From: an uncultured Bordetella sp.
GTDB taxonomy: Bacteria > Pseudomonadota > Gammaproteobacteria > Burkholderiales > Burkholderiaceae_B
Assembly: GCA_937881145.1 (NCBI GenBank)
Contig: CALGFL010000302.1
Location: forward strand, 1 to 5,927
Direction: 5' to 3'
DNA length: 5,927 bases
Shown here: positions 1-5,927 of the stretch, in pieces
How the letters are laid out: each line of letters opens with the position of its first letter
How positions within the stretch are numbered: position 1 is the first letter of the stretch
The notes under the pieces: model-generated
The model's database searches: none
The model's input: the letters and a program-made list of their open reading frames with translations, nothing else
Told to the model about the DNA's origin: nothing
Made by a program: the position numbers and the translations under genes

Positions 1-571
1 ACGCCGGGTTCAGGCAGTGCTCGCACAGGCGCGGCAGGTACATCATGAAGGTGTTTTCGAACTCGCCGTAGATGTCCTTCTGCACGTTCTCGAAGTTGTA
101 GTCCTTCGAGCGCTTCTCGAACTCACCGCCCAGGATCTCCTCCCAGTTCGGCCCCCACTCGATCTTTTCGAGCCGCTCGCCGCTGATGAGCGAACGGGGC
201 CGTGCCACCGGCATCGCGCGCGCGTCGCCCGCGTTGTGCAAATGGGCGTAGTCGAAGGTGAACGGCTCGTAGTAGTCGTCGATCTGGGGCAGGTTCGGAT
301 TGGCGAATATCTTGGCGAGCAGGCGCCACTTGCCGCCCTGCATCGGCTCTATCTTGCCGTCGGCCTTGCGGGTCCAGCCGCCGCGCCAGCGCTTCTGGTT
401 TTCCCAATCCTTGGGATAGCCGATGCCGGGCTTGGTCTCGACGTTGTTGAACCAGGCGTATTCCATGCCTTCGCGGCTGGTCCAGACGTTCTTGCAGGTG
501 ACCGAACAGGTATGGCAGCCGATGCACTTGTCCAGATTCAGGACCATCGCAATCTGAGCGCGCACTTTCAT
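1..571 (-). CDS. narH: Respiratory nitrate reductase beta subunit NarH (5' part, runs off the left edge)
   Basis: NarH is the four-cluster iron-sulfur subunit that carries electrons from the haem subunit NarI to the molybdenum subunit NarG, on the cytoplasmic face of the inner membrane. The first 190 residues are visible, of about 510 usual for the family. The start MKVRAQIAMVLNLDKCIGCH matches NarH closely. Cys16, Cys19, Cys22 and Cys26 form the first ferredoxin-like ligand group, followed by the family stretches TSREGMEYAWFNNVETKPG, IDDYYEPFTFDY and FENTFMMYLPRLCEHCLNPA. Cys183 and Cys186 begin the second ligand group, and the window ends one base into the next codon, probably Cys191. The ATG at 571-569 overlaps the narG stop as ATGA and has a strong ribosome binding site at the right distance, which settles the start. 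narJ (assembly chaperone) and narI (cytochrome b) would be expected downstream, outside the window. No defect is seen. The family call is essentially certain. Confidence 0.97.
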   Translation of the reverse strand, partial: MKVRAQIAMVLNLDKCIGCHTCSVTCKNVWTSREGMEYAWFNNVETKPGIGYPKDWENQKRWRGGWTRKADGKIEPMQGGKWRLLAKIFANPNLPQIDDYYEPFTFDYAHLHNAGDARAMPVARPRSLISGERLEKIEWGPNWEEILGGEFEKRSKDYNFENVQKDIYGEFENTFMMYLPRLCEHCLNPA

Positions 572-3500
572 GAGGCTTCTCCTTGACGGGCTTCGTATGC
601 GGACTCGGGGCTGGCCGAGGCCGAGGCTGGCTCGTCGTCGAGCCAATCCACGCGCTTCATCTTGCGCACCACCAGGAACTCGTCCCGGTTCGATCCGACA
701 GTGCCGTAGTAGTTGAAGCCGTAGGCCAGCTGCGCATAGGCACCGATCATGTGAGTGGGATTGAGCACCACGCGCGTGACGGAATTGTGGATGCCGCCGC
801 GCGTGCCGGTGATTTCCGAGCCTGGCGTGTTCACGATCTTTTCCTGCGCGTGGTACATCATCACCATGCCGCGCGGAATGCGCTGGCTGACCACCGCCCG
901 CGCGCACAAGGCGCCGTTCGAGTTGAAGCACTCGATCCAGTCGTTGTCGACCACGCCGATCTGAGCCGCGTCTTTTTCGGATATCCACACGATGGGGCCG
1001 CCGCGCGACAGCGTCAGCATCAGCAGATTGTCGGTATAGGTGCTGTGTATGCCCCATTTTTGATGCGGCGTGAGAAAGTTCAGCGCGATCTCGGGATTGC
1101 CGTTCGAACGCTGACCGAGCATGTGCGCGTAGCTTGCCGTGTCGATCGGCGGTTTGTAGACGCACAGCGATTCGCCGAAGGCCCGCATCCAGGCATGATC
1201 CTGGTAAAGCTGCTGGCGGCCGCTCAGGGTGCGCCACGGAATCAGCTCGTGCACATTGGTATAGCCTGCGTTGTAGGACACGTGTTCCGATTCGATGCCG
1301 CTCCAGGTCGGCGACGAAATGATCTTGCGCGGCTGCGCCTGAATGTCGCGGAAGCGGATCTTCTCGTCCGCGCGCGCGCGCGCCAGATGCGTATGGTCGA
1401 TTCCCGTCAGCGCCGACAGCGCCTTCCATGCCTTGACCGCGACGGCGCCATTGGTTTCCGGTGCCAGCGACAGGATGGTTTCAGCCGCGTCGATCGCGGT
1501 GTCGATGCGTGGCCTGCCCTGGGCGCCCTCCCCCGCGGGCACGCGATAGTTCAGCTCGCCCAGCAGCGCCACTTCCTCGCGCGTATCCCAGGCGATGCCC
1601 TTGCCGCCGTTGCCCAACTCGTCCATCAAGGGGCCCAGCGAGGTGAATCGGCTGTAGGTGGCCGGGTAGTCGCGCTCGATCGCGACGACGGCGGGCATAG
1701 TCTTGCCCGGTACCGGCTCGCATTCGCCGCGCTTCCAGTCGCGCACCTCGAAGGGCTGCGCCAGTTCCCTGGGCGTATCGTGCTCGATGGGCGAGAGCAC
1801 CACGTCGCGCTCGACGCCCAGATGCCCTTGCTCGCACAGCTCCGAAAAGCGCTTGGCGATGCCTTTGAAGATTTCCCAATCGCTCTTGGACTGCCAGACG
1901 GGATCGACCGCCGCGGACAGGGGATGGATGAAGGGATGCATGTCGGACGTGTTCATGTCGTCCTTCTCGTACCAGCTCGCGGTCGGCAGGACGATGTCGG
2001 AATACATGCAGGTGGTGGACATGCGGAAATCGAGCGTGACGAGCAGGTCCAGCTTGCCGCGCGGCGCCTCCTCGTGCCAGGTCACTTCGTCGGGCTTGGG
2101 ACCGCCGTTTACGCCGACCTCTTCGCCCTGCACGCCGTGCGTGGTGCCAAGCAGGTGCTTGAGGAAATACTCATGTCCCTTGCCCGACGAACCCAGCAGA
2201 TTCGAGCGCCACACGAACATGTTGCGCGGGAAGTTGTCCGGATGATCCGGGTCTTCGCACGCCATCTTGAGCGTGCCGGACTTGAACCGCGCCACCACCG
2301 TTTCCGCAGCGCTCGCCTGGCCGAGCGCGCGGCCCACTTCCAGCGGATTACGGTCCAGCTGCGGTGCCGACGGCAGCCAGCCCATGCGTTCGGCGCGCAC
2401 GTTGTAATCGATGATCTGGCCGTGGAACTGCGTCTTGTCGGCCAAGGGCGACAGAAGCGAGCCCGGGTCCATCGTGTCGTAGCGCCACTGGTCGGTGTGC
2501 GCGTAAAAGAACGAAGTCGCGTTCATCTGCCGCGGCGAGCGGCCCCAGTCGCGCGCGAAGGCCAGCGCGGTCCAGCCGGTCTGCGGGCGCAGCTTTTCCT
2601 GCCCGACGTAATGCGACCAGCCGCCGCCCGACTTGCCAATGCAGCCGCACATGACCAGCATATTGATGATCGCGCGGTAGGACATGTCCATATGGAACCA
2701 GTGGTTGATTCCGGCGCCGATAATGACCATCGACTTGCCCTGCGTCTTGTGCGCGTTCTCGGCGAACTGCCGCGCCACGGCGATCACATCGGCTCTCTTG
2801 ACGCCGGTAATGGCCTCTTGCCAGGCGGGCGTGTACGGCGTGTCGTCGTCGTAGCTGCGGGCGATGTCCTTGCCGCCCAATCCCTGGTCCAGGCCGTAGT
2901 TGGCGACAAACAGATCGTAGACAGTGGCAACCAGCATGTCGCCGTCGCGGGTGGCCAGACGGCGCGCGCCGATGCGGCGCGACAGCGTCGAAGTGTGTCC
3001 GGTATGGTTGAAGTGCGGATGCGGCTGGTTGCCGAAATACGGGAACAGCACCTCGACGGCCTCATCGTGCGCATCGACCAGCGAGAGCCGGGGAGTGATG
3101 GCCGTGCCGTCGGACGCCTCTTCTTGCAGGTTCCATTTGCCTTTGTCGGCGCCCTCTTTCTGCCCCCAGCGAAAGCCGATGGAGCCGACCGGGGCGACGG
3201 GTGCGTTGTCCGCCGCGTCGATGATGACGGTCTTCCAGTCCGGATTGTTGGCCTGCCCGAGATCGTCCGGGAAATCGGACGCTCGCAGCAATCTGTCTGG
3301 TACGAAGCCCTCGCCATGCCGCACCAGGCGAACCAGGCAGGGCATGTCGGTAAAGCGCCGGCAGTAGTCGGCAAAGTAATCGCTCTTGCCGGCGAGGTGA
3401 TATTCCTTGAGGATCACGTGCCCCATCGCCAGCGCAAGCGCGGCGTCGGTGCCTTGCTTGGGGTGCAGCCAGATGTCGCCGAATTTGGCGCCTTCGGCGT

Positions 3501-4350
3501 AGTCGGGAAACACCGACACGATCTTGGCGCCCTTGTAGCGCACCTCGGCCATGAAATGCGCGTCCGGCGTGCGCGTCTGCGGCACGTTCGAGCCCCACAG
3601 CATCAGGAAGGTGGAGTTGTACCAATCGGCCGATTCGGGCACGTCGGTCTGCTCCCCCCAGGTCTGCGGCGAGGCCGGCGGCAAATCGCAATACCAGTCG
3701 TAGAAGCTCAGATTTACGCCGCCGATGAGCGACAGATAGCGCGAACCGGCCGCGTAAGACACCATCGACATGGCCGGGATGGGCGAGAAGCCGACAACTC
3801 GATCGGGGCCGTGATGCTTGATTGTGTAGATGTTCGCCGCGGCGATCATCTCCTCGACCTCGGCCCAGGTCGAGCGCACGAAGCCCCCCAGCCCGCGCCG
3901 GCTCTGATAGCCGCGCCGCGCGGCCTCGTCCTGGACGATGGCGCGCCAGGCGTCGACCGGCTCGAGCGCGCGGCGGTGCTCGCGCCACAATTTGACGAGC
4001 GCGCTGCGCACCAGCGGATACTTGAGACGATTGGCGCTATAGAGGTACCAGGAATACGACGCCCCGCGGGCGCAGCCGCGCGGCTCGTGGTTCGGCATGT
4101 CGGGACGCGTGCGCGGGTAGTCGGTCTGCTGCGTTTCCCAGGTGACGATGCCGCCCTTGACATAGATCTTCCACGAGCACGAGCCGGTGCAGTTCACGCC
4201 GTGGGTGGAGCGCACGATCTTGTCGTGCTGCCAGCGCTTGCGGTAGGCGTCTTCCCACTTGCGGTCTTCGTCGGTGACGGCACCGTGGCCTTGCGAGAAA
4301 CGCGGGCGGGTCGTCGTGAAGTACCGCAGTCTGTCGATAAAGTGGCTCAT
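568..4350 (-). CDS. narG: Respiratory nitrate reductase alpha subunit NarG (complete)
   Basis: NarG is the catalytic subunit of the membrane-bound nitrate reductase. It reduces nitrate to nitrite with quinol electrons passed on by NarI and NarH, and acts in the cytoplasm, anchored to the inner membrane. The protein has 1260 residues (E. coli NarG has 1247) and aligns with the E. coli protein, as I recall it, along its whole length. His50, Cys54, Cys58 and Cys93 are the ligands of the FS0 [4Fe-4S] cluster. Asp222, in the SFYDWYCDLPPASPQTW motif, corresponds to the molybdenum-binding aspartate. The molybdopterin oxidoreductase core fills most of the middle, with YEKDDMNTSDMHPFIHP near residue 790, and the dinucleotide-binding domain lies at roughly 1040-1200. 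RLRYF at 7-11 resembles the vestigial twin-arginine motif known in NarG; there is no signal peptide. The C-terminal tail (about the last 22 residues) is Ser/Ala/Glu-rich and not conserved. The ATG at 4350 is supported by homology from residue 1 and by a ribosome binding site. narH follows with a 4-base overlap. It could not reasonably be a periplasmic NapA, given its length and the His-Cys-Cys-Cys FS0 motif. Confidence 0.98.
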   Translation of the reverse strand: MSHFIDRLRYFTTTRPRFSQGHGAVTDEDRKWEDAYRKRWQHDKIVRSTHGVNCTGSCSWKIYVKGGIVTWETQQTDYPRTRPDMPNHEPRGCARGASYSWYLYSANRLKYPLVRSALVKLWREHRRALEPVDAWRAIVQDEAARRGYQSRRGLGGFVRSTWAEVEEMIAAANIYTIKHHGPDRVVGFSPIPAMSMVSYAAGSRYLSLIGGVNLSFYDWYCDLPPASPQTWGEQTDVPESADWYNSTFLMLWGSNVPQTRTPDAHFMAEVRYKGAKIVSVFPDYAEGAKFGDIWLHPKQGTDAALALAMGHVILKEYHLAGKSDYFADYCRRFTDMPCLVRLVRHGEGFVPDRLLRASDFPDDLGQANNPDWKTVIIDAADNAPVAPVGSIGFRWGQKEGADKGKWNLQEEASDGTAITPRLSLVDAHDEAVEVLFPYFGNQPHPHFNHTGHTSTLSRRIGARRLATRDGDMLVATVYDLFVANYGLDQGLGGKDIARSYDDDTPYTPAWQEAITGVKRADVIAVARQFAENAHKTQGKSMVIIGAGINHWFHMDMSYRAIINMLVMCGCIGKSGGGWSHYVGQEKLRPQTGWTALAFARDWGRSPRQMNATSFFYAHTDQWRYDTMDPGSLLSPLADKTQFHGQIIDYNVRAERMGWLPSAPQLDRNPLEVGRALGQASAAETVVARFKSGTLKMACEDPDHPDNFPRNMFVWRSNLLGSSGKGHEYFLKHLLGTTHGVQGEEVGVNGGPKPDEVTWHEEAPRGKLDLLVTLDFRMSTTCMYSDIVLPTASWYEKDDMNTSDMHPFIHPLSAAVDPVWQSKSDWEIFKGIAKRFSELCEQGHLGVERDVVLSPIEHDTPRELAQPFEVRDWKRGECEPVPGKTMPAVVAIERDYPATYSRFTSLGPLMDELGNGGKGIAWDTREEVALLGELNYRVPAGEGAQGRPRIDTAIDAAETILSLAPETNGAVAVKAWKALSALTGIDHTHLARARADEKIRFRDIQAQPRKIISSPTWSGIESEHVSYNAGYTNVHELIPWRTLSGRQQLYQDHAWMRAFGESLCVYKPPIDTASYAHMLGQRSNGNPEIALNFLTPHQKWGIHSTYTDNLLMLTLSRGGPIVWISEKDAAQIGVVDNDWIECFNSNGALCARAVVSQRIPRGMVMMYHAQEKIVNTPGSEITGTRGGIHNSVTRVVLNPTHMIGAYAQLAYGFNYYGTVGSNRDEFLVVRKMKRVDWLDDEPASASASPESAYEARQGEAS
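579..584 (-). promoter_or_regulatory. Ribosome binding site of narH inside narG
   Basis: On the minus strand AAGGAG lies 7 bases before the narH ATG, within the last codons of narG. It is a near-perfect Shine-Dalgarno sequence, stronger than the one before narG. It fixes the narH start and, together with the ATGA overlap of stop and start, suggests translational coupling with efficient re-initiation, in keeping with the 1:1 ratio of NarG and NarH in the enzyme. Confidence 0.85.
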
Positions 4351-4355
4351 TCTGG

Positions 4356-4360
4356 CTCCA
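4356..4360 (-). promoter_or_regulatory. Ribosome binding site of narG
   Basis: On the minus strand TGGAG lies 5 bases before the narG ATG at 4350. It is a moderate Shine-Dalgarno match at a short but acceptable distance. It supports the chosen start, which homology to the NarG N-terminus also demands. Confidence 0.7.
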
Positions 4361-4395
4361 GTCGCGGGAAAGCGATGCGCGTCGAGTCGCGATAC

Positions 4396-4408
4396 GTCGA
4401 AAATTCTA
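4396..4408 (-). promoter_or_regulatory. Predicted narG promoter: -10 element and start site
   Basis: On the minus strand TAGAAT at 4408-4403 matches the sigma-70 -10 consensus TATAAT in five of six positions. The hexamer 17 bases upstream (4431-4426, AACAGG) does not resemble a -35 element, as is typical of activator-dependent promoters. If transcription starts at 4396, the -10 element sits at -12 to -7 and the FNR-like box is centred at -41.5, the standard class II arrangement. The leader would then be about 45 bases long. The start site is predicted from spacing alone. Confidence 0.65.
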
Positions 4409-4430
4409 GGGTACGGTCTATCCTGCCTGT

Positions 4431-4444
4431 TTGATCTAAAGCAA
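4431..4444 (-). promoter_or_regulatory. FNR/ANR-type binding site upstream of narG
   Basis: On the minus strand the site reads TTGCTTTAGATCAA, against the FNR consensus TTGATnnnnATCAA: nine of the ten specified bases match, with one half-site perfect. FNR is the oxygen-sensing iron-sulfur activator that turns on nar operons under anaerobiosis in many proteobacteria. The box is centred 41.5 bases upstream of the start predicted from the -10 element. The nitric-oxide-responsive relatives Dnr and Nnr recognise nearly the same sequence, so the exact regulator cannot be told from the site; FNR is the likelier one for a nitrate reductase operon. Confidence 0.75.
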
Positions 4445-4449
4445 ATTCC

Positions 4450-4473
4450 CGAGCCTTGCGCGAGCCCGGCTCG
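4450..4473 (-). terminator. Possible weak terminator of the MCP gene
   Basis: Directly after the MCP stop the minus strand can form a hairpin: CGAGCC (4473-4468) pairs with GGCTCG (4455-4450) around a 12-base loop. A competing small hairpin, CGAGC-CGG-GCTCG (4473-4461), is also possible. The following AATTTGCTTT is only a poor T tract and runs into the FNR-like box. Termination may therefore be incomplete, leaving some read-through from the MCP gene into narG. Confidence 0.35.
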
Positions 4474-5927
4474 TCACATGGCCAGCTTGAACACGTGCAC
4501 CGAGCGCTCCAGCGACTGGGTTTGTTCCTGCATGCTGGCCGCAGCCGCGGCGGCCTGCTCCACCAGGGCCGCATTCTGCTGGGTCATCTCGTCCATCTGC
4601 GAAACCGCGCGGTTGACTTCTTCGATTCCGGTGCTTTGCTCCGCGCCGGCGCGATGGATGTCGGACATCAACTGCGTGACTTCCTGCACCGAGGTCACGA
4701 TCCGGGACATGGTCTGCCCGGCCTGGTCGATCAATTGCCCGCCGTCGTTGACCTTGCCTACCGCGTCCTCGATAAGGCCCTTGATCTGCCTGGCGGCTTC
4801 GGCGCTGCGCTGGGCGAGCGCGCGCACCTCGCCCGCCACGACCGCGAAGCCCTTGCCCTGCTCGCCGGCGCGAGCCGATTCGACCGCTGCATTCAACGCC
4901 AGAATATTGGTCTGAAAGGCGATGCCTTCGATGGTGCCGACGATCTCGGTCACTTTGTTTGAAGAAGAACGGATGCCGTGCATGGTGGCCACCGCCTGCT
5001 CCATCAAGTCCGAACCCCGGCTGGCCAGCTCGAAGGTGGCTCCCACGTGCTGGTTGGCCTGCTTCGCGTTCTCGGCGTTGCTGTGCACCGCGGAGGTGAG
5101 TTCGTCCATGACAGCGGCTGTCTGCTCCAGGGAACTGGCCTGGCTCTCGGTACGGGACGACAAGTCGGCGTTGCCCACTGCGATCTGACGGGAGGCCACG
5201 CTCAGGCTGTCGGCCGATACGCGCACGTTGTTGACCAGATTGGCCAGACCTGTATTGATGCCGTTCAGGGCATCGAACAACTGGCCGATTTCGTCGCCGC
5301 GCTTGACCGGGATCTGCATGGAAAGGTCGCCGCCGGCCAGGCGCCGCGCCGCGTCCTGCGCAATCTGCAGCTGCCTGCCGACCTTGCGGCGGACGATGCC
5401 ATAGACGCCCAGACCGAACAGGCAAGCCAACGCCAGACTGGGCCATGTGTCCATCCAGGTCAATTCGGCGAGCCCGCTCCTGGACAGCGCGACCAGGACA
5501 TTCAGCCCGACCTGCAGCGTCAGCGCCAACACGAAGGCGGCCAGCCCGACCGATTCGGAAAGGGTCAGAATGCGGAACTTGCTGATGTCCAGTCCCACCG
5601 CGAAGATGCCGATGACCTGCTCCTGGGCGTCATAAATGGGGCGATAGTCGAAGACGAACTTGCGGCCGGCCAGCGTCGTATTGCCAAAGTAAGTCTTGCC
5701 CGCCCGATTGAGCGCATAGGCCGGATCCGCAGCCGGATCGTACAGCGTGCTGGCGCGAACGAAGCCACGGTGTTTGCCGGGCTGGTCGGTGAGCACCACC
5801 GTATCGGTGTTGAGCGTCCGGGCGCCGTCGATGAAACGGGCGAAACCTTTGCGCGGCGGCGGTGCCGGATCGAGCGTCCTGCCGCGCCGAGCTATGCGGC
5901 GTCCGCCGAGGTCGAACCATTCGAGAG
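4474..5927 (-). CDS. Methyl-accepting chemotaxis protein with Cache-type sensor (5' end beyond the right edge)
   Basis: This is a chemoreceptor that would pass a sensed signal to CheA through CheW. The frame is open to the right edge; 483 residues are visible, numbered here from the edge. Residues 1-115 look like the end of a Cache sensor of the Cache_3-Cache_2 type, with YFGNTTLAGRKFVFDYRPIYDAQEQVIGIFAVGLDIS at its close. Two hydrophobic segments follow (126-147 and 161-178), joined by a short loop, then a HAMP domain (about 179-235, with GDLSMQI and DEIGQL) and the signalling coiled coil. The hairpin tip at 333-360 (EGIAFQTNILALNAAVESAR, then AGEQGKGFAVV) is near-identical to that of Tsr. 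SSLEQTAA at 264-271 is a likely methylation site. The protein ends KLAM, without the NWETF tether for CheR and CheB. A GTG at 5799 is not taken as the start because sensor-like sequence continues upstream of it. The ligand is unknown. narG lies 123 bases downstream on the same strand. Confidence 0.95.
   Translation of the reverse strand, partial: LEWFDLGGRRIARRGRTLDPAPPPRKGFARFIDGARTLNTDTVVLTDQPGKHRGFVRASTLYDPAADPAYALNRAGKTYFGNTTLAGRKFVFDYRPIYDAQEQVIGIFAVGLDISKFRILTLSESVGLAAFVLALTLQVGLNVLVALSRSGLAELTWMDTWPSLALACLFGLGVYGIVRRKVGRQLQIAQDAARRLAGGDLSMQIPVKRGDEIGQLFDALNGINTGLANLVNNVRVSADSLSVASRQIAVGNADLSSRTESQASSLEQTAAVMDELTSAVHSNAENAKQANQHVGATFELASRGSDLMEQAVATMHGIRSSSNKVTEIVGTIEGIAFQTNILALNAAVESARAGEQGKGFAVVAGEVRALAQRSAEAARQIKGLIEDAVGKVNDGGQLIDQAGQTMSRIVTSVQEVTQLMSDIHRAGAEQSTGIEEVNRAVSQMDEMTQQNAALVEQAAAAAASMQEQTQSLERSVHVFKLAM

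Noticed and set aside
17..586. Plus-strand open frame opposite narH
   Set aside because: It is a shadow of narH, whose cysteine motifs and family sequence are clear on the minus strand.
4351..4396. Structured leader or riboswitch before narG
   Set aside because: Only short imperfect pairings and a repeated CGCGACT are present, which is common in GC-rich DNA. The predicted leader is too short for a known riboswitch class.
4407..4413. TACCCTA on the minus strand as a NarL heptamer
   Set aside because: It misses the NarL consensus TACYNMT at the last two positions, overlaps the -10 element, and no second heptamer in the usual arrangement is seen.
583..4434. A plus-strand frame open for more than 1280 codons, antisense to the whole of narG
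   Set aside because: Its product resembles no known protein and is rich in Arg, Ala, Val and His, as expected from the complement of a GC-rich coding frame. The opposite strand carries an unmistakable full-length NarG. Lack of stops here is a by-product of GC-rich third positions.
4474..5799. GTG at 5799 as the start of the chemoreceptor
   Set aside because: The frame stays open to the window edge, and the 42 codons before the GTG continue sensor-like sequence. A start here would cut the Cache domain in half.
1..5927. tRNA or rRNA genes, insertion sequences, CRISPR repeats, attachment sites
   Set aside because: Nearly all of the window is accounted for by three conserved coding regions and a 123-base spacer. 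No inverted-repeat ends, transposase motifs, regular repeats or tRNA-like sequence were found by eye.

Overview
The window is GC-rich bacterial DNA and every gene in it reads on the minus strand. It holds, in transcription order from right to left: the 3' part of a methyl-accepting chemotaxis protein (MCP) gene, a compact intergenic region with a likely anaerobic promoter, a complete narG (catalytic subunit of the membrane-bound respiratory nitrate reductase), and the 5' part of narH (its iron-sulfur electron-transfer subunit). The high GC content, the NarG sequence character and the style of the MCP C-terminus suggest a betaproteobacterium of the Burkholderiales, perhaps an Alcaligenaceae member such as Achromobacter or Bordetella. 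That placement is inferred from memory of these families, not from a search.

Left part (1-4350): narG and narH form the start of a narGH(JI) operon. The narG stop and the narH start share an ATGA, and narH has a strong ribosome binding site inside the narG 3' end, so the two are probably translationally coupled. narJ and narI are expected beyond the left edge. NarG has all four ligands of its N-terminal FS0 cluster (one His, three Cys) and the aspartate that binds molybdenum. NarH has its first four cysteines in the usual spacing. Both look intact and functional as far as they are visible.

Intergenic part (4351-4473): 123 bases between the MCP stop and the narG start. It holds a near-consensus FNR/CRP-family box (one mismatch in the ten specified bases), and a TAGAAT -10 element lies at exactly the distance expected for a class II FNR-activated promoter. 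There is no recognisable -35 element. This predicts that narGH is switched on at low oxygen from its own promoter and that narG is the first gene of the transcription unit. A weak hairpin behind the MCP stop may be a terminator.

Right part (4474-5927): an MCP with a Cache-type sensor domain, two closely spaced hydrophobic segments, a HAMP domain and a complete Tsr-like signalling domain; its N-terminus lies outside the window. The two hydrophobic segments after the sensor raise a real topology question. The position of this gene directly before narG invites the idea of taxis linked to nitrate or respiration, but nothing in the sequence proves a ligand.

No RNA genes, insertion sequences, CRISPR arrays or phage genes are visible. 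Apart from the promoter layout and the MCP architecture this is an ordinary respiratory locus, and I do not see a wholly new system in it.
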